The position numbers and the translations under genes are program-made. Of a stretch of 64,000 nt of DNA, positions 1 through 10,479 are shown piece after piece (the stretch's first letter is position 1; each line of letters opens with the position of its first letter). Location of the stretch: contig JAPOVP010000093.1 in assembly GCA_026708085.1 (NCBI GenBank), positions 1-64,000 on the forward strand. The letters run 5' to 3'. Origin of the DNA: Caldilineaceae bacterium. GTDB taxonomy: Bacteria > Chloroflexota > Anaerolineae > Caldilineales > Caldilineaceae. The notes under the pieces are model-generated. The model saw nothing but the letters and a program-made list of their open reading frames with translations, was not told the origin of the DNA and did no database searches.

Positions 1-332
1 GGGCGGTCGGGCCTATTCGGCCCTCCCTTGTGCGGGGGCTCCGCCCCCGCAACGCCCCCGGTCCTACAACATGCCTCGTCGACCGTGTGCCGACATTGGT
101 GACTGGTGTCCGATCGAAAGCGTCTGGCCAGAGAACGTCCCGCCAGTCCCATCAAGTCCCCATAGGCGCCGGCCTTGTGCCTGCCCTCGCACCCTCCCAA
201 ACTGACGGACTCCACCGGACGGCCATGCCTGGCGCCTGCACTGCGTCTCGCCAAAATACGGTTAACAATTACTGCCACTGCCGGCACTGAATCCCCGCCC
301 GACTGTTCCCACTCCCAGTCCGGGATGCACCG
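1..332 (+). repeat. Dispersed MITE-like repeat, family A, copy 1 (left end outside the window)
   Basis: Shares long blocks with 47605-48073 and 49643-50047: tgcgggggctccgcccccgcaacgcccc, cgtcccgccagtcccatcaa, gccggccttgtgcctgccct, gactgttcccac...gggatgcacc. Confidence 0.8.
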
Positions 333-400
333 GTGGGCTTGTCCCCAAAACTGGATCCCAACCTAAGGTGTACAATCATGTCCGGTTCAGGTCAATGGCG

Positions 401-751
401 CTAACGCCATCGCATTCCGCGTATCTCCACCTCCAGTTCACGAATCCTTGCGGTATTGGCATGATGCCGTCCCCTGCCGATATAGTTCGCGACAACATTG
501 GCTAGGATCGCGATCATCAGCGTCACCAGGATATAGTTGGCTAAGCGCAGGCGCTGGTCCTGCTCGGCGGCAAGACGCACGCCCAGCGTTTCATCCTCAA
601 TTCCGCCCTCTGCGGCAAGCTCCTCAAACAGTTCCACGACCTCATTCGTCGCCGTTCTCTGCGACACCGCCACCAACTGGAAAAGTGAGAACAGCATCGC
701 CGCGATTGTAATCAGGTTGAACAGTACGGGTTGGAATAGTTTGCTCTTCAC
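401..751 (-). CDS. Small two-TM membrane protein, paralog of the adjacent upstream gene
   Basis: ORF 401-811; likely GTG start at 751 after AAGGAGGTCGTAAA; protein VKSKLFQPVLFNLITIAAML... aligns with the neighbour. Confidence 0.6.
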   Translation of the reverse strand: MKSKLFQPVLFNLITIAAMLFSLFQLVAVSQRTATNEVVELFEELAAEGGIEDETLGVRLAAEQDQRLRLANYILVTLMIAILANVVANYIGRGRHHANTARIRELEVEIRGMRWR

Positions 752-752
752 T

Positions 753-1115
753 TTACGACCTCCTTGATTGCAATTCATGCAGTTCCGCCTCCAGCCGGCG
801 AATCCTGGCAACGTTCATCTTCTGCCTCCCGCGGCCGAGATGGTTCGCGATGACATTGGCCAGAATTGCGATGGTCATGGTGACAATCATGCTGTTGCTG
901 AACCACTGACGTCGCTCCTGATCGGTCGCGAGACGCACGCTCAAGGATTCGTCCACGGCGTCACTCTCCTGGGCAAGCTCTCCAAGAAGCTGAACTGCCT
1001 CAGCCGTTGTTGGCGTCGTGCGCCCTGGCGCGACTATCACCATCTGGACCAGGGCAAAAAGCAAGGCGGCAACTGTGACTATGTTGAACATTACAGGTCG
1101 AATAAGCTTGTCCAT
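753..1115 (-). CDS. Small two-TM membrane protein, tandem paralog
   Basis: 120-aa ORF with two hydrophobic segments and shared SVRLATDQE...AILANVIANHLGRGR motif. Confidence 0.65.
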   Translation of the reverse strand: MDKLIRPVMFNIVTVAALLFALVQMVIVAPGRTTPTTAEAVQLLGELAQESDAVDESLSVRLATDQERRQWFSNSMIVTMTIAILANVIANHLGRGRQKMNVARIRRLEAELHELQSRRS

Positions 1116-1475
1116 CGCTTCATCTCCTCCTTCCGGTTTTGCGCCCGGCAGACGAGACGGTCATCCTTGTCCGCCTCCGCTTTTTCTACCGTTCGTGGCC
1201 GTTCTCCGTTTCTCAGATCTAAGGAGGAACATGCAGGCTCGCTAGTGACCTGGATTCACGCTTGCGCGCATAGAGAACCAGCCGGGCGATCTTCTGAATT
1301 CTGCACCGTAGAGGCGCAGGCGTTCTTCGCGACGATTCCGGGGGCTCCGCAGCAATTCTTCGATTCAAATGTGACCGCAATTGAGTTGATCCTGGCCCTG
1401 ACTTAGCTTCCACTCCTCATTCTACTCATACCCACGCCGTGAGGCTCCGCGCGGCGCCAAGGACATCACTGGGAC

Positions 1476-2147
1476 CTAACCTGCGCCCGGCGTCAATGTC
1501 GGCGCTGGATTCAACGTTGGCTCTGGCGCAATTGTGGACGGGACCTCCAACGTCGGCGTCGGCGGTGCCTCAACCACCTCAACCCCGCCGGCATTCACAG
1601 CTTTCTCAAATGGCGCATACAACCACCCATGTGCTTCCTTACCCTCAATGTCGGCAAAGACTATCTTCCACCAATCACCGGCCTGATTCCGCCCCACAAT
1701 CCTATACTCGCTCTCCATGGGCGCATTCCCAACAATCTCATAAGCAGCCCCAGGCCCCGATCTGATTGCCATGCCATAGTTCTTCACCATCACTTTCGGC
1801 ACCAATTCACCGGCATCATTTCGATCAACCGGAGTCGCCGTCACTTCAACCGGCGTCTCACCCGATTCTTTCTCATCCAACCCCATCACGTGAACAACAA
1901 CGCCCCCCAGCACAGAGCCCAAAAAAATCCAGCCCGTAATCCCTAAGATCCTTTTCACCCTACTCACATCCCTTGCTTCAATGCAATTTGCTCGCTTACT
2001 CGACGCAGTGACCATAATCCAACCTCGAGAGCGGGAGGGCAGGTCACTTGCGGGGGTTTCTCTTTCATCCGCAGAGTGCGTCAACCACCCGTCAAGCTTT
2101 CGAAAGTGTGTCTGGTGTTTCGTGGACTCACGATTGGATCCAGCCAC
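1476..2147 (-). CDS. SH3-like domain membrane-anchored protein with Pro/Thr-rich C-terminus
   Basis: TM segment, then NYGMAIRSGPGAAYEIVGNAP...GDWWKIVF...HGWLYAPF, bacterial SH3-like pattern; true start probably internal. Confidence 0.6.
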   Translation of the reverse strand: MAGSNRESTKHQTHFRKLDGWLTHSADERETPASDLPSRSRGWIMVTASSKRANCIEARDVSRVKRILGITGWIFLGSVLGGVVVHVMGLDEKESGETPVEVTATPVDRNDAGELVPKVMVKNYGMAIRSGPGAAYEIVGNAPMESEYRIVGRNQAGDWWKIVFADIEGKEAHGWLYAPFEKAVNAGGVEVVEAPPTPTLEVPSTIAPEPTLNPAPTLTPGAG

Positions 2148-2501
2148 TAAAGCTGCGGCTACACTAGCCTTGTAGAAACCCGAAATCGTTGTAAGTTTCT
2201 GGAATCAGGAGATTTCGGGCAGATCTCAGGTCAGCGTTTGGGGTTGGACTGCACTATCGTCCCTGGCGGGTACAGGAGGACACGTTGGGCGTTGCTTTGG
2301 GTGCAGTGCTCGTACTTGTTCGCGGAAAACATCAGGGCATAGGAACTGTGGGCGCATAGGGCCAAGGCAGACATGCGGCCGCCTCACCGAAGTGTGGCCG
2401 TGTGCACGTCTGACTGCACAACGATTCCGGGTTTGGGGAATTACTTGTGTAGGCCTCCAAAGTTACATCGGTTTCAGCTCACTGATTGTGCTGCCGGCAG
2501 G

Positions 2502-2945
2502 TCAGCCGGCGGCGTTGGCCAATAGTTCCGCCGGCGTTGACTGCAGCTCCGTATACGTTTCTGCGCTGGTCTGCACAATCAGATCAGCCAGAGACAGATC
2601 CGAGAGAGCAGCGACCTGCTCGCTGGCATGGGAAAGATTCAACTTTGCGGCTACGCCGCATGCACAGTCCGGATCAACCTTGTAGAAGTGGACAAGCTGA
2701 CGTACCCGGATGCGCTCGGGCACACCATCCGTCGCTGCGGCGATATTGCTGAACCGCTGCTTTTTCTGGTCGTTGCTCATCAGGCGGAAAAAGTTGCCGG
2801 GCTGGGAATAGTCGTCGTTTCCGGCGCGATAGTCGTAACGGTCAGCATCTCCCGACATTTTGACTGGCGGCTCAAGGTAACGTGAGTCTTCGGTCGATCT
2901 TCCCATGTGTTGGGTGCATAGTTGACCGCGTCGCCGAAGTTGCCG
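2502..2945 (-). pseudogene. C-terminal fragment of a monofunctional heme catalase
   Basis: NYAPNTW / EDSRYLEPPVKMSGDADRYDYRAGNDDYSQPGNFFRLMSNDQKKQRFSNIAAATDGVPERIRVRQLVHFYKVDP is characteristic of catalase C-termini; N-terminal catalytic part absent. Confidence 0.85.
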
Positions 2946-4522
2946 ACGAAAGCTAATCCGAATTGGATGCGGACCCTGCGCGTGAGGCGGGCTCCGCGTT
3001 TCGACGCGCCTGCAATTCCTGCACGTGCGCCAGATAAAAAAAAACTGTCAAACTCCTCCTGAAAGGCTGTGACGATGGTGTCCGGGTCCGGCGCCAGTCC
3101 GCGATCGGTAATGAGTCCGATATTCACCTGCCCGGCGTAGCTGAAAATGCTTATACCCACGCCGATGGAGCCGGACTGCGGCACCCAGAAGACGATCGTA
3201 TCGAGAAGCTTGCCGGCAAAATAGAGTTTCTGCGACGGGCCGGGCACATTAGTCAGCACCACACTTACTTTGCTGGCATAATACCCCCGAACGCTCCTGG
3301 CGATTCTGTCCGACACGACGCCCAGGCCGGCGATTGCCTGATAGGTCACCAGCGCTTCGGGCGACCGTTTGATGGCATCCATATGGCGCTTTGTCTCCAA
3401 AAGGCGGTCGAAGGGATCGGCGATGCCGATGGGCAGAGGGAGATAGACCAGCGCAAAACGGTTCGTTAGTTTCGTGTCCTCGGGCCCGCGGATGTCTACC
3501 GGAACCATCGCCCGGATCTCCTTGCCCTGCGGATTGTCGCCGCGCGCTTCGACGTAGCGGCGCAATGCGCCGGCCATCGCGGCGACCAGGACATCGTTTA
3601 CCGTTGCCTCCATTGTGTTTTTCACGAACTTGACATCATCGAGGGGAATGCCCTTGGACCAGGCGACCGCTTTGCCGACCCCGACCTCTCCTTTGAAAGC
3701 CGTCTTGTCGTCGGTCGTCATGAGCGCCAGCTTGGCTAACACAGCGACAAACCTTCCAGCCAGCCGTCCGCCCCTTGCGGCCAGGGACAGCAGATGCGCG
3801 GGCTGTCCCGCCCGCTTGCGGCCTTGCCGCGAAATCGCGGACCCCGGACGGGCGGCGGCGCCAGTCGGAGGACGCAGAGTATTCCTGTTTAGGGGAGGCC
3901 CGGCCCCGGCGACCGGCGACGGGCGCGCTCCCTCTGCAGACTCATCAGTCAGGGCGAGCAGCACCCGTACCAGTGCCGCTCCGTCGCCAATACAGTGGTG
4001 AATGCGTCCGAAGAAGACACTGCCACCTTCGTAGCCTTCGATAAGCGTGAACGTCCACAGCGGCCGATTCAAGTCCAGAGGATCGCTGAGCAGTTGGGCT
4101 ACGGTATCGTTGAGCGTTTCCGTATCCCCAGGCAAAGGCAGCACGACGCGCCGAACGTGCTCACGCAGATCGAACTCCGGATCTGTCTGCCAATACGTAC
4201 GGGTTCTGAGGGCGCCTTGATGCTTTACGACGCGCTGGCGAAAGCGGTCGTGAATCAGGAGCCGCTCCTCCAGAACGGCCAGGACATGTTCATATTGGAG
4301 CCGTCCCTTAATGATCCAGAAGCCGTTGATCACCATCGGATTAGTCGGATCGTCCATCATGAGCCAGGCCCGGTCTACGCTGGACATCGGTTCGCGTCCG
4401 GCCATAGGAACGCTCTCCACGTAAGCCATGAAAGGAAATAGAAACGCATCCATTCTGCCGGACATGCTCGTTGCCATATCTGGGCGAACCGTTGGCAGAC
4501 GGCGGCCCGGACACAGATTCAC
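2780..4522 (-). CDS. Wax ester synthase/diacylglycerol acyltransferase (WS/DGAT) family; C-terminus runs into catalase remnant
   Basis: HHCIGDG (HHxxxDG) motif, PLWTFTLIEG, LTNVPGPSQKLYFAG; likely start at an internal Met. Confidence 0.85.
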   Translation of the reverse strand: MNLCPGRRLPTVRPDMATSMSGRMDAFLFPFMAYVESVPMAGREPMSSVDRAWLMMDDPTNPMVINGFWIIKGRLQYEHVLAVLEERLLIHDRFRQRVVKHQGALRTRTYWQTDPEFDLREHVRRVVLPLPGDTETLNDTVAQLLSDPLDLNRPLWTFTLIEGYEGGSVFFGRIHHCIGDGAALVRVLLALTDESAEGARPSPVAGAGPPLNRNTLRPPTGAAARPGSAISRQGRKRAGQPAHLLSLAARGGRLAGRFVAVLAKLALMTTDDKTAFKGEVGVGKAVAWSKGIPLDDVKFVKNTMEATVNDVLVAAMAGALRRYVEARGDNPQGKEIRAMVPVDIRGPEDTKLTNRFALVYLPLPIGIADPFDRLLETKRHMDAIKRSPEALVTYQAIAGLGVVSDRIARSVRGYYASKVSVVLTNVPGPSQKLYFAGKLLDTIVFWVPQSGSIGVGISIFSYAGQVNIGLITDRGLAPDPDTIVTAFQEEFDSFFLSGARAGIAGASKRGARLTRRVRIQFGLAFVGNFGDAVNYAPNTWEDRPKTHVTLSRQSKCREMLTVTTIAPETTTIPSPATFSA

Positions 4523-5259
4523 CTGCCATCATCCGCAGGCGGTTCAGGCAACCGGGCGCAGATGGGAAGGACTCGGTGAACTGCCTCAACGATAGACCGG
4601 CACTTTTCCTCTTGCCTTGCGCAGGCAGGAGGGGTCCATGCGACAAGGCCTCAGGTTTCCGTGATTGACGGCCGGCCATTCTGCAGGTCGTCATCCTGTT
4701 GTCGATGTCGATCCGATCGAGAAAGGCAGGGTTCAACGGTACCTAGGCGTCTGGCTCGGGTCACGAGACTACAAAATATTATTATACACTTTCCGCATAT
4801 ATTTCTTATGGCAATTTCACGTGTATTCATGCCAGTTTCGTGTCAATTCTACAAATGTGCGCGGGTTTACCCGGGGTAGGGGTGGGGCGGAAGAGATCCT
4901 CATCTGTCGCCCGGTCTTGCGTTCGAGCGGGCAGAAACGACCTGCCGCCGGCCACGCTTCGAGCCGGTCCAGCGGGGCGGCGGGCTTGGGGGCACTTCCT
5001 TTTTCTCTGGCTCTGCCCGGCACTCGGCACACACCGGTCGTCGCGCCAAGCCGGGCACTGCCAGACTCTCGGCCAGCGCTTCTCGTCGTCGCCGGCGGGC
5101 CGACTCTCGCGACCAACGGGGCTCAAAGCTCCACACAGCTTTCCACTGCTGCCAGCTCTCGAGCATCAAAAACAACGACCCGATCCCAACTAAATCGTGC
5201 ATTAACAGAACAGGCCAGCTTGCCAGCAAATCTTTCCTCCACCCATTGAGTACAGAGTT

Positions 5260-5318
5260 GTTATGCCTCTCTTAGTTTCACTTGGCAATTTCCCGCAGTT
5301 CATTCGGGGTTGACCCCA
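5260..5318 (+). repeat. ~56-60-nt dispersed repeat, family B (inverted copy at 48081-48136)
   Basis: gttatgcctctcttagtttcacttggcaatttcccgcagttcattcggggttgacc matches reverse complement of 48081-48136. Confidence 0.75.
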
Positions 5319-6069
5319 CTTGCCTTTTGGCTCAAGCCTGTCAGCGCCATTGGCTTGTCGATTCTGACGACGTTTATCAACAGTTCACGTCTGTTCACCA
5401 TACCACCCTATCCAAGCTCCCAAACCGCTCTGACGCTAGCAGTCACAACCGCCTCTCACGACTTGATTGCCATCCTGTTCGGATGAAGCTACAATTGTCC
5501 CCGTCGCTCTTTATTCAGACTGGTAGGATACCGATTGCAAAACATTGGGTTACTTCCTGATTTTCGAGTGTAGCAAGTATGTAAGCGACTTCGTGTCGCA
5601 CCGCCACCTGGATCCCTTAACTCGTTATGCAGCACTTTTTCCAAAAACCGATTCCGCACACCCATTAGCAAATGGAAACTTGATTGCACAATACTTGCTA
5701 CAGTCCTCGGTTTTCTGGTTATCAGCACTATTGTAGCTACAGTGTGGTGCTACGCCAGTTCTGGCGGGTATACTTCCACGCGGTCCCGGACCAAACCACG
5801 TTATGGAAGTGGGCGTAACAGATCCAGCCGAGCTTGACTGAACACAAAATTATATTATAATTCGTAGTCGCTGCAGCAAACACCTTCAAAGGTGGGTTTT
5901 ACAGTCACTTTCCAAGTAAATTGGGCCCTTATTGAAGAGACGCCCCATATCATGATGCAAATGCCTCGTGCTCTGATTTTCACCTGCTTGAATACTCGCA
6001 AGTTTATGCTCTAGTTGTATTCGGATATGAAAGCGCAGCGGCTGCGCGTCGGGGGATCGGGAGGTACTG

Positions 6070-7280
6070 TGGCTACTCAAGTCATTCTACCCAAGCTTAC
6101 ATACGAAATGGAGGAGGGCCGCATCGTAGAGTGGCTTTGCGAAGAAGGGAATGCGGTTGACGCCGGTCAAGCGCTCTTCGTTGTGGAAACCGACAAGGCC
6201 TCCATCGAGGTGCAGGCAGAGGAGGCCGGGATACTCCTGAGAGTGCTGGTACCTACCGACGCGACTGTCCCTGTTGGCGCCGCTGTCGCGTGGATCGGCG
6301 CCCCCGGTGACGCCATCCCTGAGGCCGAGGCGTTGCACCCGCCCAAGGAGCAACAAGCAGTCAGCTCTCCCCAGGACATTGCTGTCACCCCTAGAGATTC
6401 GGAGACAGCGGCTGCGTCCCCCGTGGCTGCGTCCCCCGTGGCCAAGCGCCTGGCACGCGAACTCGGTGTTGCCTTGGAGGATGTGCAAAAGCATGTTGGG
6501 CAAAAGCGAATACGCGAGGCGGACATAAGGGCGTACGCTGATGCCCGCAGCTCGGCAATGGGCACAGACGGGCCAGAAGCTGCTGGTGACGCTGAGTTCG
6601 AGCTGATTAAGCCTTCGCCATTACAGCGTGCTATGGCCTCACACCTGAGTCAGGCCGCGGCTATACCACAGGCTGCCGCCTCCTGTGAGGTGAATCTAAC
6701 AAGTCTGGAACTTTTGAGGAACGAGCTTTCGGCCGACTGGGAAGCATCCCATGGGTTCCGCCTGTCTTTTACCCACATGCTGGCACCATTGGTCGCCCGT
6801 GCGCTGGAAAGCTGCCCCACATTGAACGCGACCTGGACGGATGAAGGTATTCGTCTTTACCGCACGATCAACTTGGGTGTGGCGATGGCTTCTGACCGGG
6901 GACTGGTCGTACCTGTCGTGCGGGGCGCTAACCAACTCTCGCTGGCAGAGATAGCCAGTGAGATCATCCGTTTGCAGCGAGCCACAATGGGTAACCGACT
7001 GCACCCTAAAGACCTGGAGGGCGGGACGTTCACGATAACCAATGTGGGTATGCTTGGCATCACTCTGTCGATCCCGCTGCTTAACCCACCCCAGAGTGGT
7101 ATTTTGGCCGTTGGTGCAAAGCGAGCCCAGTTGGTGCTGACAAATGGTCAACCGGTGACCATTCCTGTGACTCTGATCACTGTGACCTTTGACCACCGTG
7201 TGGTGGACGGGGTGGCTGCGGCGGCGTTCCTGCAGCGGCTCAAAGAGCTAATGGAGAATCCTCGGTCCATTCTTGGCTAA
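6070..7280 (+). CDS. 2-oxoacid dehydrogenase acyltransferase (E2)
   Basis: Lipoyl domain (VVETDKASIEV), E3-binding domain (SPVAKRLARELGV), catalytic FDHRVVDG; probable GTG start at 6070 inside ORF 6015-7280. Confidence 0.9.
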
Positions 7281-7325
7281 CAACGAAGGCTGACCGCAGC
7301 ATCGCGACCATAAGGAGCTGTGACT

Positions 7326-8300
7326 ATGACACTAAGCGAGGAACTGATGTTGCAGATGTACCGATATATGGTTTTGGGCCGCTCGTTCGAGCAACATGCC
7401 GAGCAGCTTACTCACAAAGGGCTCATACCGGGTGCCTTTCACACGGGAATAGGCGAGGAAGCTACCCATGTCGGTGCCTGCTTGGCATTGACCCACAAGG
7501 ATTATATCATCCCCACCCACCGCGGACACGTGGCCGACATCATTAAGGGCGCCGATCCCGGGCGGTTGATGGCCGAGATCCTGGGCCGGGCAACGGGTTA
7601 TTGTGGTGGTCGTGGTGGCAGCGTTCACATAGCAGATGCCGCTTCCAACAACCTCGGCGTGCAGGCGGTCCTTTCGGCCGTCTATCCGGTTGCGGTCGGT
7701 GCAGCGCTCACGCAGAAGCGTGCCAATACCGGGCGTGTCGTCCTGGCCATGTTTGGTGATGGTGCTTCATTAATGGGCACGTTTCATGAGGGCCTGAACT
7801 TATCTGCAATCTGGCATCTCCCTGTAGTGTGGGTATGTGTCAACAACCAGTATGCTATGTCGACGAGCTTTGCCGAGGCATCGGCCATACCGAACGTGGC
7901 AGACCGGGCTTGCGCCTATAACATGCCTGGCCGCGTAGTTGATGGCAATGATGTCATGGTTGTGTACGAAACCGTGCGCGAGGCGCGCGAGCGTGCGGTG
8001 GCCGGTGAGGGGCCCACCCTCATCGAGTGCAAGACTTACAGGCAGGGAGGACACTCGACTTTTGATACAAATCCCTACAGGCCTCAGGAGGAGATGGACG
8101 CGTGGTCAAAACGCGATCCGATCACCCAGTTCGAGCAAAGGTTACGCGAGCGAGGTATTTTGGACGAAAAGCTCAAAGCACAAATCGCTGACGGGGTCCG
8201 GCAGCAGGTAGATGAGGCACAGGAATTTGCATTGAATAGTCCTGAGCCTCCGCCTGAAGCGGGCGTGGATTTCGTCTTCCGCTCAAGTGAGGTGGAATAG
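7326..8300 (+). CDS. TPP-dependent dehydrogenase E1 alpha subunit
   Basis: RGHVADIIKG, GRGGSVHIADAASNNLGVQ, GDGASLMGTFHEGLNLSAIWHLPVVWVCVNNQYAMST; SD AAGGAG before ATG. Confidence 0.9.
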   Translation: MTLSEELMLQMYRYMVLGRSFEQHAEQLTHKGLIPGAFHTGIGEEATHVGACLALTHKDYIIPTHRGHVADIIKGADPGRLMAEILGRATGYCGGRGGSVHIADAASNNLGVQAVLSAVYPVAVGAALTQKRANTGRVVLAMFGDGASLMGTFHEGLNLSAIWHLPVVWVCVNNQYAMSTSFAEASAIPNVADRACAYNMPGRVVDGNDVMVVYETVREARERAVAGEGPTLIECKTYRQGGHSTFDTNPYRPQEEMDAWSKRDPITQFEQRLRERGILDEKLKAQIADGVRQQVDEAQEFALNSPEPPPEAGVDFVFRSSEVE

Positions 8301-8302
8301 CT

Positions 8303-9292
8303 ATGACCACTCGTGAGATAACCTTCAGAGATGCCATTAACGAGGCGCTGCGAGAAGAGATGATGCGCGAAGAGGGCGTTTTCATCATCGGTGAAGACAT
8401 TTACGGTGGTCCGGGTGGATACCAGGGCGCCTTCAAAGTCACCAAGGGCCTGGAGAAGGATTTTAGAGATCGCCTCCTGGACACGCCCATGATAGAGCAG
8501 ACCATTGTCGGTGCCGCAGTAGGAGCGGCGATGACCGGCTCACGCCCCGTGGCTGAAATCATGTTCGAAGACTTTATCACCCTGGCCATGGATCTGTTGG
8601 TCAATACAGCCGCCAAGACACATTACATGACCGCGGGCCAGTACTGCGTGCCTATTGTCGTGCGCGCTGCTTGCGGCGCGGTGGGTGTCGGTCCGCAGCA
8701 TTCACAGACCTGGACCAGCTGGTTCATGCACATTCCAGGGCTTTACGTTGTCTTTCCTTCGACACCGTACGATGCAAAAGGTCTTCTCAAAACCGCGATC
8801 CGGGATGACAATCCCGTTCTGTTCCTTGAGCACAAGAAGCTCTACAACGACAAGGGCAGGGTACCAGAGGAAGAATACGAGATTCCGTTAGGCGAGGCGA
8901 GGGTACTGTGCCCTGGCGACGACGTGACCGTCGTTGCAATTGGGTACCTGGCTGGCCTGGCCACCCGGGTGGCGGGAACACTGCGCGACCAGGGACTTTC
9001 GGTCGAGGTGATTGACCCGCGTACACTGGCCCCATTGGATTTGGAGACGATATTCCAATCGGTTCGCAAAACTCACAAGGTCGTCGTCGTGGCTGAAGAT
9101 TGTAAGACCGCGGGCCCGACCGCGGAGATAGCGGCTCTCGTCAGTGAAGCCTGTTTCGAGTACCTGGACGCGCCGGTCGGCCGCGTTGGAGCCAGGGATG
9201 CGCCCATCGCACACAACGTAGGCATGTCCGAATACATCTTGCCTGATGCCACCGATATCCACGAGGCCGTCCAAAGTGTAATTGCTTGGTAG
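8303..9292 (+). CDS. TPP-dependent dehydrogenase E1 beta subunit
   Basis: EDIYGGPGGYQGAFKVTKGL, GSRPVAEIMFEDF, EVIDPRTLAPLD. Confidence 0.9.
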   Translation: MTTREITFRDAINEALREEMMREEGVFIIGEDIYGGPGGYQGAFKVTKGLEKDFRDRLLDTPMIEQTIVGAAVGAAMTGSRPVAEIMFEDFITLAMDLLVNTAAKTHYMTAGQYCVPIVVRAACGAVGVGPQHSQTWTSWFMHIPGLYVVFPSTPYDAKGLLKTAIRDDNPVLFLEHKKLYNDKGRVPEEEYEIPLGEARVLCPGDDVTVVAIGYLAGLATRVAGTLRDQGLSVEVIDPRTLAPLDLETIFQSVRKTHKVVVVAEDCKTAGPTAEIAALVSEACFEYLDAPVGRVGARDAPIAHNVGMSEYILPDATDIHEAVQSVIAW

Positions 9293-9369
9293 GTGTAGCC
9301 GCAAGGCAGGGGAGCTCCACCTCTCATGCCTTCCGAGGATTTACGCGTACCCGGCCTGACCCGGTCGGC

Positions 9370-10474
9370 GACCTCTAGACCATCGCCCTAGGATAAGCCG
9401 GACCTTCCGTCCTGGCCGCCTCATAGGTGGCCATCGCCACCTGGATCGTCTTCTTGGCGAACTCGGCGTCGAGGTCGGGCTGTCTATCCTCGATGATGCT
9501 GTCGATGAAGTCGCAGGCAGCTCCGTTGAACCCCTCGATAAAGTCCGAGGGAACCTCGATGCCTTCCGTCTCGGTCCCTTTTATCAGCAGGACCGGGGGG
9601 AAATCCAGCAGTTCAGCAATGCACCGCGTCACGTGGATGGAGCCCTTAGAGCCGTGTATCTCCATGTAGTCGTCGCCCGCGAAGTACTTGGTGCGGACCG
9701 TCATATGCGGCGCGTAGACGTAGTCGCACATCCCCAAACAGTCCATTCCTTCGAACTTCCAGATGAGCGCCGTCGGCATCTCCATGAAGTGCTCCCGGGT
9801 CTTGCCGACAATCCCGAAGACCTTCTCGATATCTCCGACCCACTTCATGGCGGTCGCGAATTTGTGCACACCGTCTTCATACACGATACCCAAGGGGCTC
9901 AGCCTGGGATCGTTGCGCCAGACGAACGCTTCAGGGTCTGTGTCCACCACGTTCCCCTCAGCCTGTCCACCGATTACGGTGTGAAACCGGACCAGGGACG
10001 GCTCGCCTATGGCTCCGGCGTCGAGTAGCTCCTTGGCCTTGAGGATGGGTGGGTAATAGATGCAGTTCTCGGTCATCCGGAACTTCGTCTTGGCGCTTCT
10101 GGCCGCCGCCACCATCACGTCCGCCTCCGCGACCGACGTGCACATCGGCTTCTGGCAGGATACGTGCTTGCCGGCGTCCAGACCGTCGACCGTCATGGTC
10201 GCGTGGTGTTGCGGAGGCGTCAGTAGCTCGACGGCATCGACATTGGGGTCGTTGAGGACCTGCTCGTAGTCCGTGTAGATCCTTGGCGAGATGCCCCACT
10301 GCTTCGCCCGAGCTTCGGCCCGGCCGGGGGCACTATCGCACAGCGCGATGACCTCGCAGTTAGGGTGCTGGAGGTAACCGGGGACGTTGAGCTGCGAGAT
10401 GTTTCCGCACCCGACGATAGCGATTCTCACCTTGTCCATGGCGCCTACCTTTCTATCTAGCCGGTATTTCCCAG
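9370..10474. repeat. 1.1-kb tandem duplication unit 1
   Basis: Matches 10480-11584 at constant offset 1110; only a few substitutions, all near the ends. Confidence 0.95.
9375..10439 (-). CDS. Gfo/Idh/MocA family oxidoreductase, tandem copy 1
   Basis: N-terminal Rossmann VRIAIVGCGNISQLNVPGYLQH; CQKPMCTSVAEAD. Confidence 0.9.
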   Translation of the reverse strand: MDKVRIAIVGCGNISQLNVPGYLQHPNCEVIALCDSAPGRAEARAKQWGISPRIYTDYEQVLNDPNVDAVELLTPPQHHATMTVDGLDAGKHVSCQKPMCTSVAEADVMVAAARSAKTKFRMTENCIYYPPILKAKELLDAGAIGEPSLVRFHTVIGGQAEGNVVDTDPEAFVWRNDPRLSPLGIVYEDGVHKFATAMKWVGDIEKVFGIVGKTREHFMEMPTALIWKFEGMDCLGMCDYVYAPHMTVRTKYFAGDDYMEIHGSKGSIHVTRCIAELLDFPPVLLIKGTETEGIEVPSDFIEGFNGAACDFIDSIIEDRQPDLDAEFAKKTIQVAMATYEAARTEGPAYPRAMV

Positions 10475-10479
10475 CCGGA

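Noticed and set aside
4817-5249. Overlapping ORFs on both strands at 4.8-5.2 kb
   Set aside because: No recognisable motif, mutually overlapping, no convincing SD; treated as non-coding.
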